Source of the DNA: Halomonas urumqiensis | GTDB taxonomy: Bacteria; Pseudomonadota; Gammaproteobacteria; Pseudomonadales; Halomonadaceae | Assembly: GCF_003028575.1 (NCBI RefSeq) | Contig: NZ_PYUD01000010.1 | Coordinates: forward strand, 1 to 64,000 | Length of the DNA: 64,000 bases | Direction: 5' to 3' | Part shown: positions 1-8,672 of the stretch, piece by piece | How positions within the stretch are numbered: position 1 is the first letter of the stretch | How the letters are laid out: each line of letters opens with the position of its first letter | Program-made: the position numbers and the translations under genes | The notes under the pieces: model-generated | The model's input: only the letters and a program-made list of their open reading frames with translations | Database searches by the model: none | What the model was told of the DNA's origin: nothing

Positions 1-127
1 GCTTGGTGTGCAGCTCGCGCAGCTTGTCACCGTCGGTGTCGACCACGGTGATGTCGTTCTCTTCGCGAGCCAGGTGTTCCGCCAGGGTGCCGCCGACCTG
101 GCCGGCGCCGAGAATGATGATCTTCAT
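1..127 (-). CDS. trkA: Trk potassium uptake regulator TrkA, N-terminus (partial)
   Basis: The reading frame starts at an ATG on the minus strand and leaves the window after 42 codons. It begins [20 protein letters not shown], the glycine-rich GxGxxG nucleotide-binding start of a Rossmann RCK domain, followed by an acidic residue pair (VVDTD) at the end of the second strand. TrkA is the cytoplasmic NAD(H)-binding subunit that gates the TrkH potassium channel. Its ATG overlaps the stop of the upstream response-regulator gene by an ATGA junction, so it appears to be the last gene seen of a trkH-kinase-regulator-trkA operon. Only the first nucleotide-binding fold is visible. Confidence 0.9.
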   Translation of the reverse strand, partial: MKIIILGAGQVGGTLAEHLAREENDITVVDTDGDKLRELHTK

Positions 128-834
128 GGGGGTGACTCCTCCGGTTCGACCAGCAGGCGATAGCCGATTCCCGCCTCGGTCTGCAGCAGGTGGGGTGCCT
201 GGGGATCATCCCCGAGCTTGTGACGCAGCTTGCTGATCACGATGCGCAGATAGTGGCTGTCGTGGGTGTGGGTCGGGCCCCACACTTCTCGCAACAGCAG
301 GGTCTGGGTGACCACCCGACCGGCCTGACGCACCAGATGGCCGAGCACGGCGTACTCCTTCGGGGTGAGGCGTACCGGTTCGCCCTTCAGGGTGATCAGG
401 TGTGCGATGGGGTCGATCAGCAACTCGCCGTGGCGGTAGCGCAAGGGATGCGCTGGCTGACGTTGGTGTTGGCGCAACAGCGAACGCACCCGTGCCAGCA
501 ATTCCTGGATACCAAAGGGCTTGGTGACATAGTCGTTGGCGCCGTTGTCCAGCGCGCGCACTTTCTCCGCCTCGTTCTCGCGCACCGATACCACGATGAT
601 CGGTACCTGGCTGTGTTGGCGGATGGCATCCAGCGCGTCCTGACCGTCCATGTCCGGTAAGCCCAGATCCAGCAACACCAGGTCCGGCGATGCCTCATTC
701 GCCCGGGCAACCCCTTCCTGGCCGGTGGCCGCCTCACTGACTTCGAAACCCTGGGAGACCAGGCTGATACGCAGGAAGCGTCGAATCTGGGGCTCATCAT
801 CGATGATCAGCACCCGGGCATGTTCAGTCGTCAT
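124..834 (-). CDS. kdpE: KdpE-like OmpR-family response regulator
   Basis: 236 residues. An N-terminal receiver domain has the acidic pair IDDE near residue 11, phosphoacceptor Asp56 in LLDLGLPD and the conserved KPF near residue 105. A C-terminal winged-helix DNA-binding domain follows ([12 protein letters not shown], then [17 protein letters not shown]). This is the KdpE type. The ATG at 834 overlaps the end of the upstream kinase gene, and its stop overlaps the trkA start. E. coli KdpE activates kdpFABC; here no kdpFABC is present and the gene sits between trkH and trkA, so I infer that it may control Trk instead. The longer open frame upstream is out of register with the kinase gene and is not used. 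Confidence 0.88.
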   Translation of the reverse strand: MTTEHARVLIIDDEPQIRRFLRISLVSQGFEVSEAATGQEGVARANEASPDLVLLDLGLPDMDGQDALDAIRQHSQVPIIVVSVRENEAEKVRALDNGANDYVTKPFGIQELLARVRSLLRQHQRQPAHPLRYRHGELLIDPIAHLITLKGEPVRLTPKEYAVLGHLVRQAGRVVTQTLLLREVWGPTHTHDSHYLRIVISKLRHKLGDDPQAPHLLQTEAGIGYRLLVEPEESPP

Positions 835-2905
835 GATGGCCGCCTTGCTGTGGCCCTGATGGTTTGGCGGAAACATCGGGGGTCGGCAAGGGCAGGCGCA
901 TGACGATGGTGGTACCGGTGCCCCCGGGGCCCAACCTCGCTTCGATGTCGCCGCCGTGAGCGCCGAGCATGCCCCGGCAGATGGCAAGGCCAAGTCCGGT
1001 CCCATAGCGGCTACGGTCACCTTCGTTGCCGGTGAAGAACATGTCGAATACCGCTTCACGCAGCGCCGGCGGGATGCCGGGCCCCTGGTCGGCCACGGTG
1101 ATTTCCAACTGGTTCGAGGCCTCCAGCCGGGTGGCGCGTATGGTGATGGTGCCCCCATCCGGTGAGAAGCGAGCGGCATTGTCGATGACGTTGACCAGTG
1201 CCTGCTCGATCAGCGCGGGATGCACGTGCAACAAGGGGAGGTCGCCTGGCCAGTCACGCACCAGGGCGAGCCCTTCGAGCGCCGGCCCAAGCCGTTGCAG
1301 GGCGGCCGCCACCAGGTCGTCCAGGGTTATCCAGTCGCGCTCTATCTTGAGGCTGCCGTGGCCCAGGCGCGTCATGTCCAGCAGGTTCTGGATGTAGCGG
1401 TTGAGCCGGTCGCTCTCGCTGAGAATGCCGTCGAGGAGTTCGGTCTTGTCGGCATGGCTGAGCTGTGGCTCCAGCTCGCGTAGCGAACTCGCCGAGCCGA
1501 TGATCGAGGAGAGCGGCGTGCGCAGGTCATGGGATACCGAGGACAACAGCGCCGAGCGTAGTCGTTCGTTCTCCTCGGAGACGCGCGCCGAACCGAGCTC
1601 GCCCACCAGTCGTGTCCGCTCCAGGGCAAGGGTCAACTGGCTGGTCAGGGCCTCGATCATGGCCTCCTGATCGGGTGTCAGAGCGTGCTCCCGGACGGCC
1701 AGCTCCAGGCCGATGATGCCCAATACGCGCCCTTGCTCGACCAGCGGATGCATGCGCCAGCGCTGGTCGTCATCCGCCAGGTGGCCAGTCCCGACCCCAC
1801 TGGGTTGCAGATGCTGCCAGCTCCAGCTGGCGGCCGTCATGGCGGCGGCATCCGGCCGGATGCCGGGAGGCGATGTGTGAGAGACCGAGAGCTCCGCACC
1901 GCCCTCGTGTCGGCTCAGGAAGACCACCGGCACGCCGAGCCAGCGTTCCAGTGAACTCAGTCCGATGTGACATACCTGCTCGGCATCGGTGGCCGCGGAG
2001 AGTGCCCGCGAATAGGCCAGCAGGCGCTGCGCCTGTTCCTGGCTGTTGCGTAGCGCCATCAGCCGACGCCGCCCACTACCCGCCAACTGGCCGACCACCA
2101 GGGCGACCAGCAGAAAGAAGCTCACGGTGAGAAGTTGGTCACGCTCGATGATCGCCAGCGAGAAGTGCGGTCGGGTGAAGAAGAAGTTGAAGGCAACGAA
2201 GCCAAGCACGGCGCTGAGCATGGCGGCTCGGGTGCCGGCGAGTGTGGCGGTCACAAGCACCGCGGCGAGGAACAGCAGCGACAGGTTGGCAAGCTCCAGC
2301 CACGTCTGCAGTACCCACGCCGCTCCAAGGGCCACCATGACACCGGCGAAGGCCACCAGCGGTTCACGCAGGCGCAACGGGCTCCAGGTGTGGTGGGGCC
2401 GGAAACGCGCGCGCTTGCGTGCCTCGGCGACCACCACCAGATCGAAGGTGCCGCCACGCCGCAGGAGTTGCTCGGCAAGTGTACGGCGCCAGAATCGCCA
2501 GCCCGATGGACGCGAACAGCCGATCACTAGCGTCGATACGCTGTGTTCGCGGGCGTGATGCAGCAGTTCCTCGGCACGATCCTGCCCCTGGAGCACGCGG
2601 GTTTCGCCACCCAATCGCGTGACCATGGCGAAGTCCTTTTCCAGCACCAGACGGCGGCGCGCATCGTGGCGACCATTGTCGACATGAATGGCGCGCCAGT
2701 GGACCCCCTCGCGCAGTGCGAGGCGGTGAGCGGCGCGCACCAGGGCGGCATCCTCGGTGCCACCGCTGAGGGCCACCAGCAGGCGTGGCTGGCGCGGGCG
2801 AGAACCGGCTGACAGCCCTGCCGACGCGGCGTCTTCAGTGGCTATTTCAGTGGCAATGGCCATCGGCTGGTGGTCGGAATGCGCAGGCGTTGTGGGTGAG
2901 GTCAT
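824..2905 (-). CDS. kdpD: KdpD-like sensor histidine kinase lacking the N-terminal KdpD domain
   Basis: 693 residues, against about 890 for E. coli KdpD. A universal-stress-protein-like domain occupies about residues 40-160 (LLVALSGGTEDAALVRAAHR). Four close membrane segments lie at about 180-275, a GAF-like region at about 300-425, the dimerisation/phosphoacceptor helix has His459 in SSVSHDLRTPLSS, and a HATPase domain carries DNAARFSPDGG, ADQGPGIP and GTGLGLAI. The roughly 220-residue amino-terminal KdpD domain with its Walker A motif is absent. The gene overlaps the regulator downstream and follows trkH by 35 bp. It is probably a potassium or turgor sensor. The alternative is an orphan KdpD paralogue with a different signal. 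Confidence 0.85.
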   Translation of the reverse strand: MTSPTTPAHSDHQPMAIATEIATEDAASAGLSAGSRPRQPRLLVALSGGTEDAALVRAAHRLALREGVHWRAIHVDNGRHDARRRLVLEKDFAMVTRLGGETRVLQGQDRAEELLHHAREHSVSTLVIGCSRPSGWRFWRRTLAEQLLRRGGTFDLVVVAEARKRARFRPHHTWSPLRLREPLVAFAGVMVALGAAWVLQTWLELANLSLLFLAAVLVTATLAGTRAAMLSAVLGFVAFNFFFTRPHFSLAIIERDQLLTVSFFLLVALVVGQLAGSGRRRLMALRNSQEQAQRLLAYSRALSAATDAEQVCHIGLSSLERWLGVPVVFLSRHEGGAELSVSHTSPPGIRPDAAAMTAASWSWQHLQPSGVGTGHLADDDQRWRMHPLVEQGRVLGIIGLELAVREHALTPDQEAMIEALTSQLTLALERTRLVGELGSARVSEENERLRSALLSSVSHDLRTPLSSIIGSASSLRELEPQLSHADKTELLDGILSESDRLNRYIQNLLDMTRLGHGSLKIERDWITLDDLVAAALQRLGPALEGLALVRDWPGDLPLLHVHPALIEQALVNVIDNAARFSPDGGTITIRATRLEASNQLEITVADQGPGIPPALREAVFDMFFTGNEGDRSRYGTGLGLAICRGMLGAHGGDIEARLGPGGTGTTIVMRLPLPTPDVSAKPSGPQQGGHHDD

Positions 2906-2940
2906 CTATCGCGAAGTCCTGTCACGGGTGTCCTGCCAGC

Positions 2941-4419
2941 TTACTTGCGCCAGAACATTGGCGTCAGCAATACCAGCACGGTGAGAATTTCCAGCCGACC
3001 CATCAGCATGCCCAGGCAGAGCAGCCACTTGGCGGCATCCGGCAGCGGTGCGAAATTGCCGGCGGGGCCAATGGTGTCGCCAAGCCCGGGCCCGACATTG
3101 GCGACCGCCGTGGCGGCTCCCGACAGCGCCGTGGTGAAGTCCAGGCCCAGCATGGCAAGCCCCAGTGCGATCCCGGCAATCGTCAGGAAGAAGAAGAAGG
3201 AGAAGGCCACGACCCCGCGTGTGATGTCGTCGGTAAGGGGCTGGCCGTTGTAGCGCGACGAGAAGATACCGTTGGCATGGATCAGGAAGCGCAACTGATT
3301 GCGCAGCAGGATCATCGCCACCTGGAAACGAAATATCTTCATCCCCCCGCTGGTCGAGCCGCTGCACCCACCGACGAAGGTCAGGTAGAAGAAGGCCACG
3401 TAGGCAAGCGGGCCCCAGGTACTGTAATCATCCGAGGCATAACCGGTGGTGGTGACCACCGAGACCACGTTGAAGGTGACATGGGTCAGCGCCTCGAACG
3501 CCGGGATACCTTGCAGCATGCGCCAGCCACTGAGCCCGAGAATCACCAAGCCCAGCAGTGCCAGCAGGCCATGGACCTGCTGATCGCGCCACAGTGCCGA
3601 ACTCGACCCTCTGAGCAGGCGAATATAGAGCACGAAGGGCAGGGCGCCCGCCAGCATGAACAGGCTGGCCATCCACAACAGATGAGGCTGGCTTGCATAG
3701 GCACCAAATGACGCATCGGAGTTGGCGAAGCCGCCGGTGGCAAGCGATGTCATGGCGTGCACGATGGCATCCAGAGGGGCCATGCCACCTGTCCAGTAGG
3801 CAAGCATCGCGGTCAGCGTGAAGCCGCAGTAGATGCCAAGCGTTGCCTTGGCGATACCTTCCGTGCGTGGCATTACCTTGTCGGACCAGTCCGATGATTC
3901 GGTATGAAACAGCCGCATGCCCCCGACCTTGAGGAACGGCAGGATGGCGATGCCCATGACGATGATGCCGATCCCGCCCAGCCACTGCATGATGCCGCGC
4001 CACAGCTTGAGGCCATCGGAGAGGTCGTCGATGTCCACCAGGATCGTCGAACCGGTGGTGGTGATGGCGGAAACCGATTCGAATACCGCATTGGTCAACG
4101 AGAGTTGCGGGGCACCGAGTACCAGCGGCAGGCTGGCGAAGACACTGATGCTGACCCAGCTCGCGGTGGTCAACACGAACATGTGCCGTGGCTTGAGCTC
4201 GACGGGAACCTGCCAGGTCGTGACCCATGTCAGGGCCACTGCCGACAGCACGATGGCGATGGACAGCGCAAAGGCCATGGCATCGGCTTCGCCCTCGATC
4301 ATCAGCACTCCCAGGGGAAGGGTCATGAACGTGGCGAGCACCAGCCACAACACCGCAAGGATCTTGATGACCGGTGCCCATTGGCGCCACCGTGCATGCA
4401 TCTTGTCGCGTCGCCGCAT
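2941..4419 (-). CDS. trkH: Trk potassium transporter membrane subunit TrkH
   Basis: 492 residues from the ATG chosen at 4419; a GTG four codons upstream sits too close to the GGAAGGGAG ribosome site. It is an integral inner-membrane protein of the SKT superfamily with four membrane-pore-membrane repeats. The pore loops are visible as TTTGST near residue 122, LATGGF, TTTGYA with GGCSGSTSGG shortly after, and NVGPGLG near the C-terminus. The conserved LGGIGIIVMGIAILP stretch is also present. TrkH forms the potassium channel gated by TrkA. It is the first gene of the minus-strand cluster that continues with the KdpD-like kinase, the KdpE-like regulator and trkA. Length and motifs are normal for the family. 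Confidence 0.93.
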   Translation of the reverse strand: MRRRDKMHARWRQWAPVIKILAVLWLVLATFMTLPLGVLMIEGEADAMAFALSIAIVLSAVALTWVTTWQVPVELKPRHMFVLTTASWVSISVFASLPLVLGAPQLSLTNAVFESVSAITTTGSTILVDIDDLSDGLKLWRGIMQWLGGIGIIVMGIAILPFLKVGGMRLFHTESSDWSDKVMPRTEGIAKATLGIYCGFTLTAMLAYWTGGMAPLDAIVHAMTSLATGGFANSDASFGAYASQPHLLWMASLFMLAGALPFVLYIRLLRGSSSALWRDQQVHGLLALLGLVILGLSGWRMLQGIPAFEALTHVTFNVVSVVTTTGYASDDYSTWGPLAYVAFFYLTFVGGCSGSTSGGMKIFRFQVAMILLRNQLRFLIHANGIFSSRYNGQPLTDDITRGVVAFSFFFFLTIAGIALGLAMLGLDFTTALSGAATAVANVGPGLGDTIGPAGNFAPLPDAAKWLLCLGMLMGRLEILTVLVLLTPMFWRK

Positions 4420-4594
4420 GGGTCGAAGCACTCCCTTCCATCACCTCAGCGAGGCCATGAAGGGAATGTAATCATGGGGCGATATAAAAAATCCGTAAAG
4501 ATTCCGACGAGACGAATAGGCACGAGCATTTGGCACGCTGCTGTCATGCGCACCAAGGCCCGGTCATGATGATGTCAAGCAAGAAAGGGAGGGG

Positions 4595-4625
4595 GCGGGC
4601 GCCATGCCTTTGGGATGACGCCCGC
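4595..4625 (-). terminator. Hairpin downstream of the aminopeptidase gene
   Basis: A GCGGGCG...CGCCCGC stem begins 12 bp after the stop of the M42 gene on the minus strand. Three further pairs continue the stem beyond a mismatch. The following run is CT-rich rather than a clean T-tract, so termination may be weak. It separates the aminopeptidase transcript from trkH. Confidence 0.5.
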
Positions 4626-4636
4626 GAGTCGAAGCG

Positions 4637-5899
4637 TCAGTCTGATACCTCGGGCGTTTCGGTGTTCGGCTTCTCGGCGCCTTGGTGACCCAGTGCGCCG
4701 GCCTGATCGAGGCGCGGGTGGTTGTCGCGGAATTCGCGGTGCGGGTCGGGCAGCTTGTCGAGTGCCTTCAGCGAGGCGGCCAGGGCATGCACGGCGGCCA
4801 ATACGTCCCGGGTGTTACCGGTTTCGGAAATGGTGTGCATGTTGCGGATCGGGAAGCCGATCGAGGTGGCCACGCAATCCACGGCGGCCAGTACCCCGGC
4901 CATGCCGTCGGTGCCGGTATCCACACCGACCATGTCGCGCTGCATGGGAATGCCCTGCTCTCGGGCGGTGCTCTCGATGATGCGGTTGAGCTGTTCACTG
5001 GCGATGGCGCCCACGGACATGGTGAAGCCCTTGCCCATTTCCAGTGGTTGCATGCGCCGGTCACCGATACCGGGGGCGGCCACGTAGTCGTGGTTGACGT
5101 CGACCCCGATCACCGCATCCGGACGCAGCTCGCCGGCCAGCACCCGGCTGCCGAAGCGGCCGATCTCTTCGTAGCTGGCGATGGCGAACAGCACGCGCAC
5201 GTTGTCGGTGCCGCCGGCCTCGGCGATCAGCCGCGCCACCTCGGCGGTGACGAAGCAGCCAAGGCCATTGTCGAGGTAGGCGCCGTAGAAGGTGTCGGGG
5301 CTGAATCCGTGACGGATCGGCCGGTCGAGAATCAGCGTATCCCCCGGGCGCACGCCCAGGTTCAGCACCTGCTGCTTCTTGTTCTCGCCATGGATCTGCA
5401 GTTCCAGGTAGATCTGCTCTTTCTTCACCCCCTTGTCGCCGGCGCGCACGCCAGGGTCGGCGAAGTGGATGGCGCCGAGCGCTTCCACGGTGCCGCCCTC
5501 GATTACCCGGTACTCGCCGGGCGCATCGGGGTTCTCGCTGAATAGCTTGACCTCATGGCCGATCAGGGTGGTGGGCAGGAAGGAGTCGGTGTTGATCCAC
5601 ACCTTGCCATCCTCGCCGATGCTGCGCACCTGCATGCGAATCTTGTCGGCATGGCCGATCAGCATGACCTTGAACATGTCGTCGCAGCCCGGGTGGGTAT
5701 CGAGCACGACGCCGGCATGGCCCTTGTACTGGTGAAGCTGCCAACCCTCGGGTGCGAAGCTCTCGAAGTAGGGCGCAAGGACACCGTAGGTCATCGCGCC
5801 TTCCAGGCCGACCGGGCTCGGTGCGGCCAGAATCCTGCGCATCAGCTCGAACTGCGCCTCGGGCATCGCGGTGGTCCAGGGGGAGGGAGTATCGGTCAT
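4637..5899 (-). CDS. M42-family (glutamyl/deblocking) aminopeptidase-like metallopeptidase
   Basis: 420 residues, cytoplasmic. Dinuclear-metal ligands typical of the M42/M20 clan can be matched: His in LIGHADKI, Asp in GAYLDNGLG, the Glu-Glu pair in SYEEIG, Asp in GVDVNHDY and His in MHTISETGN. The family removes N-terminal residues from peptides or hydrolyses related amides. The long open frame runs on upstream through the neighbouring amidase gene in another register; I start at the ATG at 5899, where MTDTPSPWTTAMPEAQFELM begins the homologous part. About 100 bp upstream lies the nitrilase-family gene on the same strand, so the two are probably cotranscribed. The substrate cannot be read from the sequence. 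Confidence 0.8.
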   Translation of the reverse strand: MTDTPSPWTTAMPEAQFELMRRILAAPSPVGLEGAMTYGVLAPYFESFAPEGWQLHQYKGHAGVVLDTHPGCDDMFKVMLIGHADKIRMQVRSIGEDGKVWINTDSFLPTTLIGHEVKLFSENPDAPGEYRVIEGGTVEALGAIHFADPGVRAGDKGVKKEQIYLELQIHGENKKQQVLNLGVRPGDTLILDRPIRHGFSPDTFYGAYLDNGLGCFVTAEVARLIAEAGGTDNVRVLFAIASYEEIGRFGSRVLAGELRPDAVIGVDVNHDYVAAPGIGDRRMQPLEMGKGFTMSVGAIASEQLNRIIESTAREQGIPMQRDMVGVDTGTDGMAGVLAAVDCVATSIGFPIRNMHTISETGNTRDVLAAVHALAASLKALDKLPDPHREFRDNHPRLDQAGALGHQGAEKPNTETPEVSD

Positions 5900-6003
5900 G
5901 GTCTGCTCTCTGGCTGTACGGACGGAAAACGCTGGTACAGTAACACCCGTAACGCCCGACGGGTGAGTGGGAGGTGCATCGTGGGGCGGGGCAACGTGCT
6001 GGT

Positions 6004-6846
6004 TCAGCGGTAGCCCGCCATCAATTCGCGAATCAGTGGCGTGTCGGCATCGCGGTGGGTGGGCAGCTCGAAACGGGCCCGTGCAATGGCGGTGCGCGAA
6101 AGCTCGGCGCTGATCAGCATTTCGCGGTCGCTGGCTTGTGCCAGGATCTCGCCGCGCGGGCCGAGGATTCGCGAGCCTCCCCAGAAGTGGCTCTGGCCCT
6201 CGTGGCCGAAGCGGTTGGCCATGATCACCGGTGTGCCGTAGGTCATGGCGTGGAACCGCACGTTGAGCGCCCAGTTCTCTTCGTTGGAGAAGTCTTCGCT
6301 GACGATGCCGCTGGCCGAGTTGATCGGTGCGCAGAGCACCGTGGGGCGGGGCAGCAGCGCGGCGTGAACCAGCGCGGGATTCCACAGATCGGCGCAGATC
6401 AGTTGCGTGGCCGACCAGCCGGGTCGCACATCGGTCAGGGTCAGCTGGCTGCCGTGGGTGAACCACTTGCCTTCCTCCAAGCCGCCGTAGGTGGGCAGGT
6501 TGAGCTTGCGGTGCACGGCGACGATTTCGCCGTCCTGCAGGATCGCCAGGGCGTTGTAGTACTCGCCGGGGCTTGCCTCCTCGACGAAGCCGACCACCGT
6601 CTGCATGTCGCCACAGGCCTCGGCGAGACGAGCCAAACGTGGGTCCTCCAGCGGCATGGCCACCTGCATGACTTGGCCACCCAGGCCGTAGCCGGTCAGC
6701 GAAAGCTCCGGAAACACCAGCAGCTCGAGCCCGTTTTCGCGGGCCTCGCCGATCACCTCGAGGTGTCGCTCGAGATTGCGGTCTACGTCGCCGAGTTCGG
6801 TGTTGATCTGCGCGGCGCCGACCTCGAGCCTGTCCTGATAGTGCAT
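6004..6846 (-). CDS. Carbon-nitrogen hydrolase (nitrilase superfamily)
   Basis: 280 residues. The nitrilase-superfamily triad is clear: Glu in LVFPELSLTGY, Lys in AVHRKLNLP and Cys in LICADLWNP. A second conserved Glu lies in the YGGLEEGKWF region. Members hydrolyse amide or nitrile C-N bonds, or transfer the acyl group to an amine. The ATG at 6846 is chosen because GGGAGG sits 7 bases before it; the frame is open further upstream but overlaps a terminator hairpin. It lies just upstream of the M42-type peptidase gene and probably shares its transcript. That hints at a joint role in breaking down an amide or peptide compound. The substrate is unknown. Confidence 0.85.
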   Translation of the reverse strand: MHYQDRLEVGAAQINTELGDVDRNLERHLEVIGEARENGLELLVFPELSLTGYGLGGQVMQVAMPLEDPRLARLAEACGDMQTVVGFVEEASPGEYYNALAILQDGEIVAVHRKLNLPTYGGLEEGKWFTHGSQLTLTDVRPGWSATQLICADLWNPALVHAALLPRPTVLCAPINSASGIVSEDFSNEENWALNVRFHAMTYGTPVIMANRFGHEGQSHFWGGSRILGPRGEILAQASDREMLISAELSRTAIARARFELPTHRDADTPLIRELMAGYR

Positions 6847-6867
6847 GCAAGCGCCTCCCAATGAACA

Positions 6868-6891
6868 AAAGGCCGCCCGTGGGCGGCCTTT
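6868..6891 (-). terminator. Rho-independent terminator after the betaine ABC operon
   Basis: The stem AAGGCCGCCC/GGGCGGCCTT has a two-base loop. On the minus strand it is followed by TTTTGTTC, the expected arrangement for ending the importer transcript whose last gene stops at 6964. It lies immediately upstream of the amidase ribosome site. Confidence 0.8.
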
Positions 6892-6963
6892 CGAAGATGC
6901 CATTCAGCGACAGTATGCCAAGCCAGGAACTGTGATCAAGTAATGGCCTTCACAGCATGGTCT

Positions 6964-7845
6964 TCACAACAGGTCGTTTTCCTCGAGGAACTGTTGGGCC
7001 ACGTCCTCGATGCTGTCGCGTTCCACATCCACTTGCGCGTTGAGGTCGGCCATGGTCTGGTCGTCCAGCAGCGCTGACAGGGTATTCATCTGCTCGGCCA
7101 GATCCGGGTTCTCCTCCAGCGTTTCCTCGCGCACCACCGGGGTCAGGGCGTAGGCCGGGAAGAAGTCGCGGTCGTCTTCCAGAACATGGAAATCGAAGGC
7201 CGGGATGCGCCCATCGGTGGCGAACACCAAGCCGACGTCGACATCGCCGTCACGCAGTGCCTGGTAGACGAGCCCTGAATCCATGCGGCTGACATCACCA
7301 CGGCCGACCCTGAACTCGTAGGCTTCCATCAGCGGACGCCAGCCGTCCTCGCGCGCATAGAACTCGGCATTCAGGCCGATCGCCAGCGACTCTTCGTCGT
7401 TGATCGCCTGGGCCAGGTCGGACAGCGTCATGATGCCGCGTTCCTCGGCATCGTCGGCGCGCATGGCCAATGCGTAAGTGTTGTTGGCGGCGGAAGGCTC
7501 GAGCCAGACGAGGCCCTTCTCGGCATCCAGTTCCTTGACACGTGCGTAGGTGTCCTCGGGGCTCAGCCGCTCGGTGACATCGTTGTAGTTGATCAACGAG
7601 GTGCCGGTGTACTCCCAGTAGAGATCGACCTGGCCGTTCTCCTGGGCCTGGCGGAGTACCGTGGAGCCCATGCCGGCGCGGGTGTCGACATCGTAGCCGA
7701 GCCCATCGAGATACTGGCTGGTCATGGTGGCCAGAATCTGCTGCTCGGTGAAGTTCTTGCCACCGACGGTGATATCGGCGTGGGCGGCGGTCATCGCGCC
7801 GGCCAGGGCCAGGCCGGAGAGGGTGGTCATCAGGCGTTTCATCAT
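6964..7845 (-). CDS. OpuC/OsmF-type betaine-choline ABC transporter substrate-binding protein
   Basis: 293 residues with a Sec signal peptide (MMKRLMTTLSGLALAGAMTA, cleavage around AHA-D). The mature protein opens DITVGGKNFTEQQILATMTS and includes GTSLINYNDV, typical of the OpuAC/OsmF quaternary-amine-binding family. The predicted function is periplasmic capture of glycine betaine, choline or a similar compatible solute. The start at 7845 has AGAGGT 8 bases upstream. It is the last of four genes in a permease-ATPase-permease-binding-protein operon and is followed by a strong terminator. The exact ligand cannot be decided without examining the aromatic-box residues in a structural alignment. 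Confidence 0.87.
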   Translation of the reverse strand: MMKRLMTTLSGLALAGAMTAAHADITVGGKNFTEQQILATMTSQYLDGLGYDVDTRAGMGSTVLRQAQENGQVDLYWEYTGTSLINYNDVTERLSPEDTYARVKELDAEKGLVWLEPSAANNTYALAMRADDAEERGIMTLSDLAQAINDEESLAIGLNAEFYAREDGWRPLMEAYEFRVGRGDVSRMDSGLVYQALRDGDVDVGLVFATDGRIPAFDFHVLEDDRDFFPAYALTPVVREETLEENPDLAEQMNTLSALLDDQTMADLNAQVDVERDSIEDVAQQFLEENDLL

Positions 7846-7936
7846 TGCATACCTCTTGTTGCTTGCTTGGGATGGCTTGCTTGAAATGCTTCCTATGGAA
7901 TGGCTCGTGTGAAAAGGCTCGTGTGAAAAGGCTCGC

Positions 7937-8668
7937 TCAGGCGCGGGCCGGGTTGACCCCGCGAGGGACCAGCAGGAAGGCGGTGAAAGCGACCAGTGCA
8001 TCCACCACGATGGCGAGCAAGGCCGTGGGTATGGCGCCGGAGAGCATCATCACCGGGTCGTAGAGGTCGATGCCGGTGAAGATCAGCTCGCCAAGCCCGC
8101 CCGCGCCGATCAAGAACGCCAGTGGCACGGTGCCCACGTTGATGGTCAGCGCCGTGCGGATGCCAGCGAAGATCACGTATAGGGCATTGGGCAATTCGAC
8201 CTTGAACAGCCGCTGGGCGGGCGACATGCCGATGCCGGCGGCGGCCTCCATGAGTGCCGGGTTGACGCCCTTCAGTCCAGTGTAGGTGTTGCGTGTAATG
8301 GGCAGCAGGGTCGCTACGAACAGCCCGAACACCGCCGGCAGTGTGCCAATGCCCAGAAAGCTCATGGACAGTGCGAGCACTGCAAGGGTGGGAATGGTGG
8401 TGCCGACGTTGAGCACCTGCATCAGCGATTCCGCGAAACGCGCCATGCTCGGCCGCGACAGCACGATGCCCAGCGGAATGGCGACCAGGATAGCCAGACT
8501 CCCGGACATCGCGGTGAGCCAGATGTGTTCACCCATCAGGTATTGCACATCCGGCAGGTACCACAGGAAGTCGTCGATCAGCCCGCTGGAATGGCTCCAC
8601 ACGCCGGCGAAGAAGATCACTACCAGCAGTGCGATCCGCAGGGCCCCTTTCATGGTCTGAATGGGCAT
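7937..8668 (-). CDS. Betaine-type ABC transporter permease (second)
   Basis: 243 residues with about six hydrophobic segments. A binding-protein-dependent permease signature with the EAA loop is seen in LMEAAAGIGMSPAQRLFKVELP. The region PLAFLIGAGGLGELIFTGIDLYD is typical of OpuCB/OpuCD and YehW/YehY proteins. It starts 4 bp after the ATPase stop with AAGGAG 8 bases before the ATG, so translation is probably coupled. It pairs with the other permease of the operon to form the membrane channel. Gene order places it between the ATPase and the binding protein. Confidence 0.87.
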   Translation of the reverse strand: MPIQTMKGALRIALLVVIFFAGVWSHSSGLIDDFLWYLPDVQYLMGEHIWLTAMSGSLAILVAIPLGIVLSRPSMARFAESLMQVLNVGTTIPTLAVLALSMSFLGIGTLPAVFGLFVATLLPITRNTYTGLKGVNPALMEAAAGIGMSPAQRLFKVELPNALYVIFAGIRTALTINVGTVPLAFLIGAGGLGELIFTGIDLYDPVMMLSGAIPTALLAIVVDALVAFTAFLLVPRGVNPARA

Positions 8669-8672
8669 CGGC

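Noticed and set aside
124..1179. 351-residue open frame beginning upstream of the KdpE-like protein
   Set aside because: The first 115 codons overlap the kinase gene in another register and have no receiver-domain homology; the real start is the ATG at 834.
4637..6868. 743-residue apparent fusion of amidase and M42 peptidase
   Set aside because: The upstream part is an out-of-register reading of the amidase gene; the peptidase starts at 5899 and the amidase has its own frame and ribosome site.
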